Shown: positions 45,872 to 53,969 of the stretch, piece after piece | How the letters are laid out: the number at the start of each line of letters is the position of its first letter | Numbering within the stretch: position 1 is the first letter of the stretch | DNA from: Bordetella parapertussis | GTDB lineage: Bacteria; Pseudomonadota; Gammaproteobacteria; Burkholderiales; Burkholderiaceae_C | Assembly (NCBI GenBank): GCA_945901125.1 | Contig: CAMDKD010000007.1 | Coordinates: 1-64,000 of the forward strand | Direction of reading: 5' to 3' | Length of the DNA: 64,000 nt | Notes under the pieces: generated by a model | What the model was told of the DNA's origin: nothing | What the model saw: only the letters and a program-made list of their open reading frames with translations | Database searches by the model: none | Position numbers and translations under genes: made by a program

Positions 45872-46290
45872 TGGTTTAACCACGGATTGATCAGCGTCAA
45901 TCCCAAACCTTCAAAGTCTTTGGTATTGCGGGTGGCAAGACTTGCCTGGTGAGTCAAACAAATGGATGCGATTTGTGCATCAGCCAAAGAAATCGGCCTA
46001 CCTTGGCTTTCTCGTTGGGCCACCAAATCCGCATAAACAACAGCAGCTTCCAAATCGTAAGCCAGCACCCTGTTTTGAAAATCCTCAGACAACATCAAGG
46101 ACAAGGTACGGGTTAATTGTTGTTTGCGGGCACCCTCAGGCAGCCTGGCTAAGCCGAACAGCAACTCACCGGCCACCACACTGCTTAGCCATATTTCCCG
46201 TGAAGGCTGGAGGTTCAGCCATTGCAAAACACGCGCTGACGGTGCGGGCCGCATCAACTCAGACACCACGTTGGTATCGAGCAGGATCAA
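45868..46290 (-). CDS. PIN-domain toxin (FitB/VapC type)
   Basis: The 140-residue PIN nuclease starts MILLDTNVVSELMRPAPS, with the first catalytic Asp, and has the conserved VAGELLFGLARLP Glu, a further acidic residue in ISLADAQIASICL, and LATRNTKDFEGLGLTLINPW. It is most like FitB, whose toxin activity is RNA cleavage blocked by FitA. Its start overlaps the antitoxin stop by four bases. The pair lies between ppc and argH, with the toxin stop overlapping that of ppc. Confidence 0.92.
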   Translation of the reverse strand: MILLDTNVVSELMRPAPSARVLQWLNLQPSREIWLSSVVAGELLFGLARLPEGARKQQLTRTLSLMLSEDFQNRVLAYDLEAAVVYADLVAQRESQGRPISLADAQIASICLTHQASLATRNTKDFEGLGLTLINPWLNH

Positions 46291-46544
46291 GACGCAGCCC
46301 CTGTGTCGGGATCAACGCCACGAGGCAGTTCGGTGCGGGCGGGCAATTCAAGTTCATAGCCGCCCAAAGCGGCAAACCTGGCGTGAATCCGGCTCCCCAA
46401 ACCTTCGGTTGGCGTGCTTTGCGCCAAGGCGTTGCGCAAAATGGTGCGCACCTCTTCTTCCATGGACCGGCCATGCGAGGCTGCTGCTTGGCGCAGTTTG
46501 TCCTTGGTGGCATCGTCAATATTGCGAATGGTCAATGTGCTCAT
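46287..46544 (-). CDS. FitA-like ribbon-helix-helix antitoxin
   Basis: The 85-residue protein has an N-terminal ribbon-helix-helix (LTIRNIDDATKDKLRQAAA, SMEEEVRTILRNAL), the FitA/VapB DNA-binding fold, and a C-terminal segment that would cover the toxin's active site. It precedes the PIN toxin gene, and a pair of TGCTA/TAGCA half-sites just upstream could be its operator. Confidence 0.9.
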   Translation of the reverse strand: MSTLTIRNIDDATKDKLRQAAASHGRSMEEEVRTILRNALAQSTPTEGLGSRIHARFAALGGYELELPARTELPRGVDPDTGAAS

Positions 46545-46576
46545 AAGTCCCCCTAGAGCGCATTCTATGCTGTCAA

Positions 46577-46593
46577 TGCTATCATTGCTAGCA
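46577..46593. promoter_or_regulatory. Candidate operator of the FitAB-type pair
   Basis: TGCTA and TAGCA half-sites separated by seven bases lie 33-49 bases upstream of the antitoxin start. Neisserial FitAB binds an inverted repeat in the same position, so autoregulation is likely, though the site here is inferred only from symmetry. Confidence 0.5.
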
Positions 46594-46614
46594 ACTTAAC
46601 AGCTAATTGCCGAG

Positions 46615-46827
46615 TTATTTAGTGGCCGGTGCCGGAACCGCCGGGGCTGCGGGTGCTTCAGGCGCAGTTGCAGCAGGCGCAGGCGTTGGTGGTTTAGCCG
46701 GTTCAGCTTCATGCGAGACCTCACTGCCGTGCTTTTCACCGCTCATGTCGACTTTGTCGCCTGCTTTGAAAATCACAAACAAAGCCAAAGCAGCGAACAC
46801 TACAAATCCCAATGCAATTTTCCACAT
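46615..46827 (-). CDS. Small single-pass membrane protein
   Basis: The 70-residue product has one N-terminal membrane helix (MWKIALGFVVFAALALFVI) and a Pro/Ala-rich, acidic C-terminal tail. No family is recognised. It lies downstream of nothing obvious: the FitAB-type operon reads away from it to the left and the hipB locus reads away to the right. It has AGGAGACTTGC-like spacing upstream, supporting translation. Confidence 0.65.
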   Translation of the reverse strand: MWKIALGFVVFAALALFVIFKAGDKVDMSGEKHGSEVSHEAEPAKPPTPAPAATAPEAPAAPAVPAPATK

Positions 46828-46941
46828 GATGCAAGTCTCCTAAATGGTGGTTCCCCAAGTGCGGGATTGAGGTGGAATTTAGCACTGAAAGCCTAGGGCT
46901 TGGCTTACAACCAGTCTGTATCAGTCGTGCAGCATGTTTTT

Positions 46942-46960
46942 AATTTACAGCACGTAAATT
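46942..46960. promoter_or_regulatory. Palindromic operator-like site upstream of hipB
   Basis: AATTTAC-agcac-GTAAATT has 7-bp arms and lies about 35 bases upstream of the hipB start, in an AT-rich stretch with TATAAATA suitable as a -10. HipB-type proteins bind palindromes in their own promoter, so this is a candidate autoregulatory operator. Confidence 0.5.
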
Positions 46961-46994
46961 TGTATAAATATCTATTTATGTTAAATTTAATGTT

Positions 46995-47339
46995 ATGTCA
47001 AAAACTTCTATCGCCACCGATCAATTGCCCGCTTCAGCAGCCAAAGCCCTCAAAGACCTGGGCGACAACCTCGCGTTGGCGCGTCAGCGGCGCAAAGAAA
47101 GTCTTCGCACCTGGGCCAGCCGCATGTCTGTGTCGGTACCTACGCTCATGCGTATGGAAAAAGGCGACCCGACGGTCGGCATGGGCGCGTATGCCACCGC
47201 GCTGTGGCTGATGGGCAGACACGCAGCCCTGCCGGAAGTGGCGGCTCCGGCGCTTGACCTGAACGCCTTGGAACAAGACATAGCGGCGGTACGTCAGCGC
47301 AGTCTAAGAATGTCTCGCAAACCGGAGGTGATGCTATGA
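46995..47339 (+). CDS. HipB-like helix-turn-helix antitoxin/regulator
   Basis: The 114-residue protein has an HTH of the Cro/HipB type: GDNLALARQRRKESLRTWA, then MSVSVPTLMRMEKGDPTVGM. It probably represses its own promoter and once neutralised the HipA kinase encoded next. Its stop overlaps the hipA start as ATGA. Since hipA is broken, it may persist as a lone regulator. Confidence 0.85.
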   Translation: MSKTSIATDQLPASAAKALKDLGDNLALARQRRKESLRTWASRMSVSVPTLMRMEKGDPTVGMGAYATALWLMGRHAALPEVAAPALDLNALEQDIAAVRQRSLRMSRKPEVML

Positions 47340-48176
47340 GTTCCACTTATCAACCTCAAGACAGCATGAGCTTGTGGTGGTTGGCCAACCCCACGGTACC
47401 TGTACGCATAGGTACTGTGAGCCTGCAAGACCAGAGACGAAAAGTAGCGCTGAATTACGACAACACATGGATCTCGTCACTTCCAGGCTTTTCACTTAGC
47501 GAAGACCTGCCCTTGCAAGCCGGCTGGTTGCTACCTACTGAGCGCGACACAGCGGCGGGCGCAGTAGACGATGCGCGGCCTGACCAATGGGGCGAGCGTG
47601 TGATCAGGCTGATCGAGCGGCCTGCCCGTTTGTCTTTGTTGGAATATTTGTACTTTGCTGGGGACGACCGTTTTGGCGCATTGGGTGTGTCTTTGCAAAC
47701 GGATGTGTATGTACCTGCTGCCTCGGCTGCCATGCCAAGCTTTGATTCGCTGGCGGACATGTACCAAGCTGTGCAGCGCGTCATGGCTGGAGAAGCCGTT
47801 AATGAACAACAACGCCGCTTGCTGCAGCCGGGTGTGACCATGGGGGGGCGCACGACCCAAGTCTTTGATGCAAATCGATGGCGTGTCCTGGGTGGTCAAA
47901 TTTTCAGAAGGCGGTGAACTCGATTCGCCGCTGATAGAACACGCCAGCATGCAACTGGCGCGGATTGGCGTAATTGATTCGCCGAATCGGTCACCCGGAT
48001 CAGGTGCGTGCGCAACAACACGAACTGTTCAAACGCATGGTGTTCAACATCTTGATAGACAACACCGATGACCATGAAAAAAACCATGCACTGCTGCGCG
48101 GCGAACATGGTTTTTATGCGCTGTCGCCAGCGTTTGACATGCTGCCTGCCGCGCAGGGCTTGGGCTATCAACACCG
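47336..48176 (+). pseudogene. hipA kinase toxin gene, frameshifted and internally deleted
   Basis: Fragments of a HipA-type Ser/Thr kinase appear in all three forward frames. Frame one (47336 to about 47850) holds the N-terminal subdomain up to LLQPGVTMGG. Beyond a run of seven G (47842-47848) the homology continues in another frame (ARPKSLMQIDGVSWVVKFSE, LIEHASMQLAR) and then, after about 47975, in a third (HELFKRMVFNILIDNTDDHE, LSPAFDMLPAAQGLGYQ). Roughly 80 residues of the kinase core between the last two pieces are missing, and the C-terminal end is cut. A 9-bp direct repeat, GATTCGCCG, at 47922 and 47976 may mark the deletion. The gene product is almost surely inactive. Confidence 0.88.
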
Positions 48177-48186
48177 GAGGAAAAAA

Positions 48187-48594
48187 GTGCCAAGAGCAAA
48201 GAAAACATGGGGCGAAAAAATGAATGCCAAACCGCCCCACCATGTCATCCTTGAAAAGGATTTCGCGGGCATCCCCAAAGGATCAAAGCTCCACATATCT
48301 TGCCCCATTGAGGTTGCGCAAGAACTGAAAAACATTCCGACAGGCACCACAATGTCCATCCAAGCTTTCAGGCGAAGGTTGGCAGAGAAGAACAACTGCG
48401 ATGCCGCTTGTCCAGTCTCTACCTCCCTTTTCCTCAGAATAGTGGCGGAGCATGCTTGGGAAGAATACAGTCTGTCCGGCAGCACGAAAGACATTGCCCC
48501 GTTTTGGCGAACTGTGGATGCAAGCTCGCCCATGGCTAAAAAACTGAGTTTTGATTCAGCATGGATTGACTTGCAAAGAGAACTAGAAGCGTGA
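48187..48594 (+). CDS. MGMT-like (alkyltransferase-like) protein
   Basis: The 135-residue protein starts at a GTG behind a strong GGAGG site. It has KTWGEKMNAKPPHH, then IPKGSKLHISCPIEVAQEL, and IPTGTTMSIQAFRRRLAEK followed by CPVSTSLFLRIVAEHAWEE. This matches my memory of MGMT-family proteins found beside accessory genes, which have the winged-helix of O6-alkylguanine transferases but not the PCHRV cysteine box. It lies right after the hipA remnant, so the insertion that brought it may have cut hipA. Role: probably DNA alkylation-damage binding; uncertain. Confidence 0.72.
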   Translation: MPRAKKTWGEKMNAKPPHHVILEKDFAGIPKGSKLHISCPIEVAQELKNIPTGTTMSIQAFRRRLAEKNNCDAACPVSTSLFLRIVAEHAWEEYSLSGSTKDIAPFWRTVDASSPMAKKLSFDSAWIDLQRELEA

Positions 48595-48724
48595 TTGCTG
48601 CTGCATACGGCACGATTATTTAGTCAGTAAATCAGTCTGGCGCATTGAGAGGCGACAGAGAGCGCGATTTTTTGAATTTCGCATAGTTTGGACGAATCGA
48701 ACGATTTAATCTAAAATAGCAGAG

Positions 48725-48976
48725 ATGCAATCTTTTACCGCCAACCAAGCCAAAACCCATTTCGGCCATTTCTTGGACACCGCTCAACGCGAGCCAGTGC
48801 AAGTGCTGAAACACGATAGGGTGGTCGGTGTCATGGTGTCCGCCAAAGACTATGAAGCCATGCGCCTTTTTTATGCTGACCGTTTGCAACACCGCTTGAA
48901 GCAATCCGCCGCATTGGCCGAGGCCGCTGGCCTTACTCCTGACAAGCTTGACGAATTGCTGAATGCCAGTGACTGA
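48725..48976 (+). CDS. Phd/YefM-type antitoxin
   Basis: The 83-residue protein has the Phd/YefM N-terminal fold (MQSFTANQAKTHFGHFLDTA, VLKHDRVVGVMVSAKDYEAM) and a C-terminal helical tail. It would repress its promoter and neutralise the PIN protein encoded in the next gene, which it overlaps by 14 bases. An ATG at 48725 is preceded by AGCAGAG. Confidence 0.9.
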   Translation: MQSFTANQAKTHFGHFLDTAQREPVQVLKHDRVVGVMVSAKDYEAMRLFYADRLQHRLKQSAALAEAAGLTPDKLDELLNASD

Positions 48977-49376
48977 TTGGGTGCTGGATACCAACGTCTT
49001 GATCAGCGCAGCGCTCTCCAGCAAAGGCGCTCCCCATGCCTTGGTACAACATATTTTGAGAAATGGCTGTCTGGTTTTTTCAAGCGCCACTTTTGAAGAA
49101 TTGCGCAGCCGCATTTACCGCCCTAAGTTCGATGTATACCTGTCATTGGAAACACGCGAGGCTTTATTGCATGACTTTAAATCCATTGCCAGATGGGTGG
49201 AACCCGATATCGTCCTACCCTGTAGCCGTGATCCCTCCGACGATGTGTTCATCGCCACTGCCCTTAAAGCGGATTTACGTTTTTTAGTGAGCGGTGACAA
49301 AGACCTGCTTGAAGCAAGCATGCCCTCTGACTTTCAAGTCCTGACACCAGCTCAAGCTCTATCGGCTCACACCTAA
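48963..49376 (+). CDS. PIN-domain toxin (COG1569 type)
   Basis: The 137-residue protein begins MPVTDWVLDTNVLISAAL with the first PIN Asp, and has SSATFEELRSRIYRPKFD, then SRDPSDDVFIATALKADL and FLVSGDKDLLE, the later acidic positions. COG1569 PIN proteins are predicted RNase toxins. It overlaps the Phd-type antitoxin and ends ten bases before argH, so read-through between the pair and argH is possible. Confidence 0.9.
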   Translation: MPVTDWVLDTNVLISAALSSKGAPHALVQHILRNGCLVFSSATFEELRSRIYRPKFDVYLSLETREALLHDFKSIARWVEPDIVLPCSRDPSDDVFIATALKADLRFLVSGDKDLLEASMPSDFQVLTPAQALSAHT

Positions 49377-49385
49377 AATGTCTAG

Positions 49386-50846
49386 ATGACTTCATCCAAC
49401 TCGCTAGACCGCAAATCCCAGGCTTGGTCCGCCCTGTTCTCCGAACCCATGAGCGAGTTGGTGCAGCGCTACACCGCCAGCGTGTTCTTCGACCAGCGTT
49501 TGTGGCGGGCCGACATACAAGGCAGTCTGGCGCACGCGCACATGCTGCACACACAACACATCATCAGCGCGCAAGACCTGGCCGACATTCAGCGCGGCAT
49601 GGCGCAAATCACGCAAGACATTGAAACCGGACAATTCGAATGGAAGCTGGAGCTGGAAGACGTTCACTTAAACATCGAAGCGCGGTTGACTCAGTTGGTC
49701 GGCGACGCGGGCAAGCGTCTGCACACCGGGCGCAGCCGCAACGACCAGGTCGCTACCGACGTGCGCCTGTGGTTGCGCGACGAGATCGACGCCATCAGCG
49801 AATTGCTCAAAGCTTTGCAACTCGCGCTGGTCGAAGTGGCCGCGCAGCACACCGACACCATCATGCCCGGCTTCACGCATTTGCAAGTCGCGCAACCGGT
49901 CAGCTTGGGCCACCATTTGCTGGCTTATGTGGAAATGTTTGCGCGTGACCAGGAACGTTTGCTCGAAGTGCGCGCGCGCACCAACCGCCTGCCGCTGGGC
50001 TCGGCGGCGCTGGCCGGCACCACGTATGCGTTGGATCGCGAACTCGTGGCTCGCACACTCGGCATGGTGGACGCGCACGGCGCGGCGCAAGTTTGTCAAA
50101 ACAGTTTGGATGCGGTCAGCGACCGCGACTTCGCCATCGAATTCACGTCTGCGGCCACGCTGTGCATGTTGCACATCAGTCGCTTGAGCGAAGAGCTCAT
50201 CATCTGGATGAGCCAGAATTTCGGCTTCATACAAATCGCCGACCGCTTCACTACCGGCTCGAGCATCATGCCGCAGAAAAAAAACCCGGACGTGCCAGAA
50301 CTCGCGCGCGGCAAAACCGGGCGCGTTGTCGGCCACTTGATGGGGCTGATCACTTTGATGAAAGCCCAACCGCTGGCCTACAACAAAGACAACCAGGAAG
50401 ACAAAGAGCCGCTGTTCGACACGGTGGACACGTTGAAAGACACGCTGCGCATCTTTGCTGAAATGATTGGCGGGCAAGTCAACACAGACACCGGCGCGAA
50501 AGAAGGCGGTCTCACCGTCAACAAACAGCGCATGCAAGAAGCCGCCAGCAAGGGCTACGCCACCGCCACCGATTTGGCCGACTATTTGGTGAAAAAAGGT
50601 TTGCCGTTTCGCGATGCGCACGAAACCGTGGCGCATGCGGTGAAAACCGCGCAAGGTTTGGGTGTGGATTTGTCGGCGCTCACGCTCGCACAGTTGCAGG
50701 CGTTTCACCCGGCGATTGAACAGGATGTGTTTGAAGTGCTGAGTCTGCAAGGCTCGCTGAACGCACGCAACACATTGGGCGGCACGGCACCGGCGCAAGT
50801 CAAAAAGCAAATCACAAGACATCAATCACGACTGGCAGGTTTATGA
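49386..50846 (+). CDS. argH: Argininosuccinate lyase
   Basis: ArgH splits argininosuccinate into arginine and fumarate. The 486 residues show AHAHMLHTQHIIS, HTGRSRNDQVATDVRLW, AGFTHLQVAQP-like GFTHLQVAQPVSLGH and the signature GSSIMPQKKNPDVPELARG. An N-terminal extension of about 20 residues precedes the lyase core. The stop overlaps the ndh start as ATGA. Confidence 0.97.
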   Translation: MTSSNSLDRKSQAWSALFSEPMSELVQRYTASVFFDQRLWRADIQGSLAHAHMLHTQHIISAQDLADIQRGMAQITQDIETGQFEWKLELEDVHLNIEARLTQLVGDAGKRLHTGRSRNDQVATDVRLWLRDEIDAISELLKALQLALVEVAAQHTDTIMPGFTHLQVAQPVSLGHHLLAYVEMFARDQERLLEVRARTNRLPLGSAALAGTTYALDRELVARTLGMVDAHGAAQVCQNSLDAVSDRDFAIEFTSAATLCMLHISRLSEELIIWMSQNFGFIQIADRFTTGSSIMPQKKNPDVPELARGKTGRVVGHLMGLITLMKAQPLAYNKDNQEDKEPLFDTVDTLKDTLRIFAEMIGGQVNTDTGAKEGGLTVNKQRMQEAASKGYATATDLADYLVKKGLPFRDAHETVAHAVKTAQGLGVDLSALTLAQLQAFHPAIEQDVFEVLSLQGSLNARNTLGGTAPAQVKKQITRHQSRLAGL

Positions 50847-52192
50847 ATTCTTCCCGGCCCCATGTGGTCATCATCGGCGGTGGTTTCGGCGGTTTAGAAG
50901 CGGCCAAATCACTGGCCAAAGCCCCGGTTGACATCACGCTGATCGACAAAACCAACCACCACTTGTTTCAGCCCCTGCTCTATCAGGTGGCGACTGCCGG
51001 TCTGGCTGCGCCCGCCATTGCAGCGCCGACGCGCAGCCTGTTCCGGCATCAGGCCAACTTGACCACCTTGATGGCCGAAGTCTCAGACATCGATGCCAAA
51101 GAAAAGAAAGTGCATTTGTCTGACGGCACCACGCTGCTGTTTGATCACCTGATTTTGGCCGCCGGTGCCACGCACAGTTATTTCGGTCACGACGAATGGT
51201 CAGCATTCGCGCCGGGCTTGAAAACACTGGAAGACGCGTTTGAGATTCGCCGCAAAGTGCTGTTTGCTTTTGAATCGGCAGAGAAAGAAGCCGACCCGGA
51301 AAAACGCCAGAACTGGTTGACACTGTGCGTGATTGGCGCAGGTCCCACCGGCGTGGAGATGGCCGGTGCGTTTGCCGAAATCGCGCGCCAGACCCTGGTT
51401 GGCGAATTTCGCCGCATCAACCCGCATGACGCCCGCATTTTGCTGATAGAAGGCGGCCCGCGTGTATTGCAGGCCATGCCCGAATCCCTGAGTCAAAAAG
51501 CCTTGGAGCAATTGCAAAAGCTGGGCGTGGAAGTGCGTTTGAACGCCATCGTCACCGGCATAGACGCCAGCGGTTTGCAAGTTCGCGGCCCGGCGCCTGC
51601 CGGCGTGATGGGCACCGTGGACTACCGCATCGCCAGCCAATGCGTGGTCTGGGCAGCCGGCGTGGCCGCTTCTCCGCTGGGACAAAAGCTGGCCGCTAAC
51701 ACCGGCTGTCAGGTAGACCGTGCCGGTCGCGTCGTCGTCAGCCCTGACCTGAGCCTGCCCGGTTATCCGCATGTCTATGTGATCGGCGACCAGGCCGCCG
51801 CCATGAGCCACAGCCCGGGCAAAGCACCGGCTGCCGTGCCCGGCGTGTCACCCGGTGCCAAACAAATGGGCAGATGGGTAGCGCGCAACATCTTGGAGCG
51901 CATGAAAGGAAAAGCGGCACATGCGTTCCGCTATGCCGACTACGGCAACCTGGCCACCATTGGGCATAACGCTGCGGTGGTTGACCTGAGCACACCCTTC
52001 GGCCCGGTGCGCTTCTCAGGCCGCTGGGCCTGGTGGTTTTGGCTGCTCGCGCATATTTATTTTTTGATCGGCTTTCGCAACCGCCTGGTGGTGCTGATGG
52101 ACTGGGGCTCTGCTTACTTGAGTTTCAGCCGCAATGCGCGCGTGGTGGCCGGGACCTTGGACAAACCAGTCACGCACGTAGGCGAAAGCTGA
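50843..52192 (+). CDS. ndh: Type II NADH dehydrogenase (NDH-2)
   Basis: NDH-2 transfers electrons from NADH to quinone without proton pumping. The 449-residue protein has the FAD-binding HVVIIGGGFGGLEAAKSLA, the NAD-binding VIGAGPTGVEMAGAFAEI, HHLFQPLLYQVATAGL, HVYVIGDQAAAM and a C-terminal amphipathic/hydrophobic segment (WAWWFWLLAHIYFLIG) for membrane attachment. It may feed the same respiratory chain as the periplasmic PQQ enzyme downstream. Confidence 0.95.
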   Translation: MNSSRPHVVIIGGGFGGLEAAKSLAKAPVDITLIDKTNHHLFQPLLYQVATAGLAAPAIAAPTRSLFRHQANLTTLMAEVSDIDAKEKKVHLSDGTTLLFDHLILAAGATHSYFGHDEWSAFAPGLKTLEDAFEIRRKVLFAFESAEKEADPEKRQNWLTLCVIGAGPTGVEMAGAFAEIARQTLVGEFRRINPHDARILLIEGGPRVLQAMPESLSQKALEQLQKLGVEVRLNAIVTGIDASGLQVRGPAPAGVMGTVDYRIASQCVVWAAGVAASPLGQKLAANTGCQVDRAGRVVVSPDLSLPGYPHVYVIGDQAAAMSHSPGKAPAAVPGVSPGAKQMGRWVARNILERMKGKAAHAFRYADYGNLATIGHNAAVVDLSTPFGPVRFSGRWAWWFWLLAHIYFLIGFRNRLVVLMDWGSAYLSFSRNARVVAGTLDKPVTHVGES

Positions 52193-52209
52193 GTCAAAGC
52201 CGCAGAAAT

Positions 52210-52635
52210 TTATTCGATACAGGTGATAGGCAACGAATCCAACGCAATAAAACTTTGCGTCATATTGCGGCTTTTCAGGTATTTGTGTTGCACTTCATAG
52301 GCTTCAATTTCCCTGGCTTGCCAGCGCTGGCAGGCGCGCGCTTCATCCTCAAATTTATGATTCACTTGTTGCAAATGGTGAACCAGTTCGTGCATCAGCA
52401 CAGATCGCGCATACACATCGTTCTGCACGTCCAGATTTTCATTGATCATCACGCCCTTGACCGGGTGGTACAAGGCTTTGACCTTGCAATTGTTCCCCTT
52501 GCAAGCCACTTCCTGCAATTCCTTCAAAGGCACAAAATGAATCTCGGGGATCTGCTCGGGCACCGGATAGCCGGACAGCAATTTGATGGTTAAAAACAGT
52601 TCCGCAACCAGGCGGGATAAATCATCAGGGTTCAC
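52210..52635 (-). CDS. HExxH-containing protein, putative metalloprotease-like
   Basis: The protein of about 141 residues carries RSVLMHELVHHLQQV, a zincin-type HExxH motif, followed by EDEARACQRWQAREIEAY, whose Glu could be a third ligand. No signal peptide is apparent. Pairs of Cys occur (VACKGNNCK). It seems to start at GTG 52635; a TTG two codons upstream is possible. It is convergent with ndh and follows the XoxJ-like gene, probably in the same leftward operon. I do not recognise a named family. Confidence 0.7.
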   Translation of the reverse strand: MNPDDLSRLVAELFLTIKLLSGYPVPEQIPEIHFVPLKELQEVACKGNNCKVKALYHPVKGVMINENLDVQNDVYARSVLMHELVHHLQQVNHKFEDEARACQRWQAREIEAYEVQHKYLKSRNMTQSFIALDSLPITCIE

Positions 52636-52730
52636 ACACAAGCCTACAAAAGAAAAAAGGACAAGACAATTGCCAGCGCCTTGTCCTCAATATCCCACAG
52701 TTGCTGATTGCGTGAATAACGCTTTGCTAT

Positions 52731-53498
52731 TCAGGGTTTTCTCAGCTTGATGCCGTAATGCGAGTAAATGTCGGCCAAGGTGCCGTTGGACAGCAACTGG
52801 TCCAGCACTTTGTCTACCGCTTCGACCATGGCCGCGTCGGTGTTGCGGATGTTGACCGCCACGTTCCAGGTCAGGCCGCTTTCGTCATTGAACACATCGA
52901 TCATTTGAATGCCGGATTGCGGGTTTTGCATGACAAAGTAACTGAGTGAGGCAGTGGAAACAGCGCCACCGTACAACTCGCCTTTGGCCAGATCTTCGAT
53001 CATGTCGGATTGAAACGCATAAGGCACGAGTTTGGCACCGGCTTTGCCCAAGTATTCAGACGCGGTTGAATTGATCATCACGCCTATGCGCTGACCTTGC
53101 AAAAGCTCGGCTTCTTTGCTGACCACGGCGGAGTTGCCGGCCAGGCCGAGTATCACGCCGGATTTGTTGTAAGGCTGGGATTGGCGGTGTTTGCCTTTGT
53201 TGCGTTTTTCAGGGTCGCTGATGGCGTCAAACTGCAAATCGCAATTCACCACATTGGCGCGACGGCGCGGCAGTATCCACTCCATGCTCAGAGATAAGCC
53301 CAGACCTTTGGCAATTTCGCGCGCCAATTCGACCTGAAATCCGGCGGGTCCGGGCTTGCTGCTCGAATACGGCAAAGCGTCCGGGTTGACACAGACCAGC
53401 ACGGAGCCCATGGCTTTGGCTTCATCCAGCGTACGCGCCTGCGCAAGGTTTAACACTACAGCCAGCAAAAAACTGCAACCGATTATTTTTTTCATCAT
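52731..53498 (-). CDS. XoxJ-like periplasmic substrate-binding-type protein
   Basis: The 255-residue product has a signal peptide (MMKKIIGCSFLLAVVLNLAQA) and the family 3 solute-binding fold: VLVCVNPDALPYSS, GFQVELAREIAKGLGL, CDLQFDAI, KSGVILGLAGNSAVVS and EDLAKGELYGGAVST. XoxJ/MxaJ proteins accompany PQQ methanol dehydrogenases and may help activate or mature the enzyme rather than import a solute. Its start overlaps the cytochrome c stop (ATGA). Confidence 0.85.
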   Translation of the reverse strand: MMKKIIGCSFLLAVVLNLAQARTLDEAKAMGSVLVCVNPDALPYSSSKPGPAGFQVELAREIAKGLGLSLSMEWILPRRRANVVNCDLQFDAISDPEKRNKGKHRQSQPYNKSGVILGLAGNSAVVSKEAELLQGQRIGVMINSTASEYLGKAGAKLVPYAFQSDMIEDLAKGELYGGAVSTASLSYFVMQNPQSGIQMIDVFNDESGLTWNVAVNIRNTDAAMVEAVDKVLDQLLSNGTLADIYSHYGIKLRKP

Positions 53499-53860
53499 GA
53501 CGGATTCTCTGGGTCTACATCGGGTTTGAGCGAACGGATAAATTTAACTATGGCCCAGATCTTGTCATCTGTAAAGGCAACGCCGAATGAGGCCATGCGT
53601 CCCGGCTTGCCATTCTTGATACGGTTGAACAATTCCTCGTCGGTCTTGGCGCTGTTCATCAATTGCGGCCCCTTGCCTTCCTGGCGACCATAGTTTTGAT
53701 GACAGAAAGCACATATGTTTCTGAAGTTGGCTTTGACATCAAAATCTTTGGCGTAAGCGTGCTCTTCCTGCGCCACGGCCTTCAGGCTGGCAGCCGGCAA
53801 CAAGGCCAGCAACACCACCATCGGCAACAAGGCCTTGAGCAAATAATTAATCACTGACAT
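53495..53860 (-). CDS. Small periplasmic cytochrome c (XoxG-like)
   Basis: The protein of about 121 residues has a signal peptide (LLKALLPMVVLLALLPAAS) and one heme site, NICAFCHQNYG, with a later Met in PGRMASFGVAFTDD as probable axial ligand. It likely accepts electrons from the PQQ dehydrogenase. The ATG at 53860 has AGAGGAAAAA upstream; an in-frame Met at 53884 is less likely. It is much shorter than typical XoxG and follows the dehydrogenase gene after a terminator-like hairpin. Confidence 0.88.
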   Translation of the reverse strand: MSVINYLLKALLPMVVLLALLPAASLKAVAQEEHAYAKDFDVKANFRNICAFCHQNYGRQEGKGPQLMNSAKTDEELFNRIKNGKPGRMASFGVAFTDDKIWAIVKFIRSLKPDVDPENPS

Positions 53861-53908
53861 TTTTTCCTCTGAAACTGTATTCACTATTGCATTTAAATTT
53901 GAACATTG

Positions 53909-53941
53909 AAAAAAGGGTGGTGCCCTAAGACACCACCCTTT
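53909..53941 (-). terminator. Terminator-like hairpin between dehydrogenase and cytochrome genes
   Basis: An 11-bp stem (AAAGGGTGGTG...CACCACCCTTT, eight-base loop) is followed on the leftward strand by a six-U run. It lies between the dehydrogenase stop and the cytochrome start. If the operon continues beyond, this would cut transcription so that the dehydrogenase is made in excess over the cytochrome, XoxJ-like and HExxH proteins. Confidence 0.85.
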
Positions 53942-53969
53942 CAGATGCTACGACCGGATAACCGTCAGG

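Noticed and set aside
49668..50825. A 385-residue open frame antisense to argH
   Set aside because: It is fully covered by argH, has low-complexity His/Arg/Gln-rich composition typical of a reverse-strand shadow and no recognisable domain.
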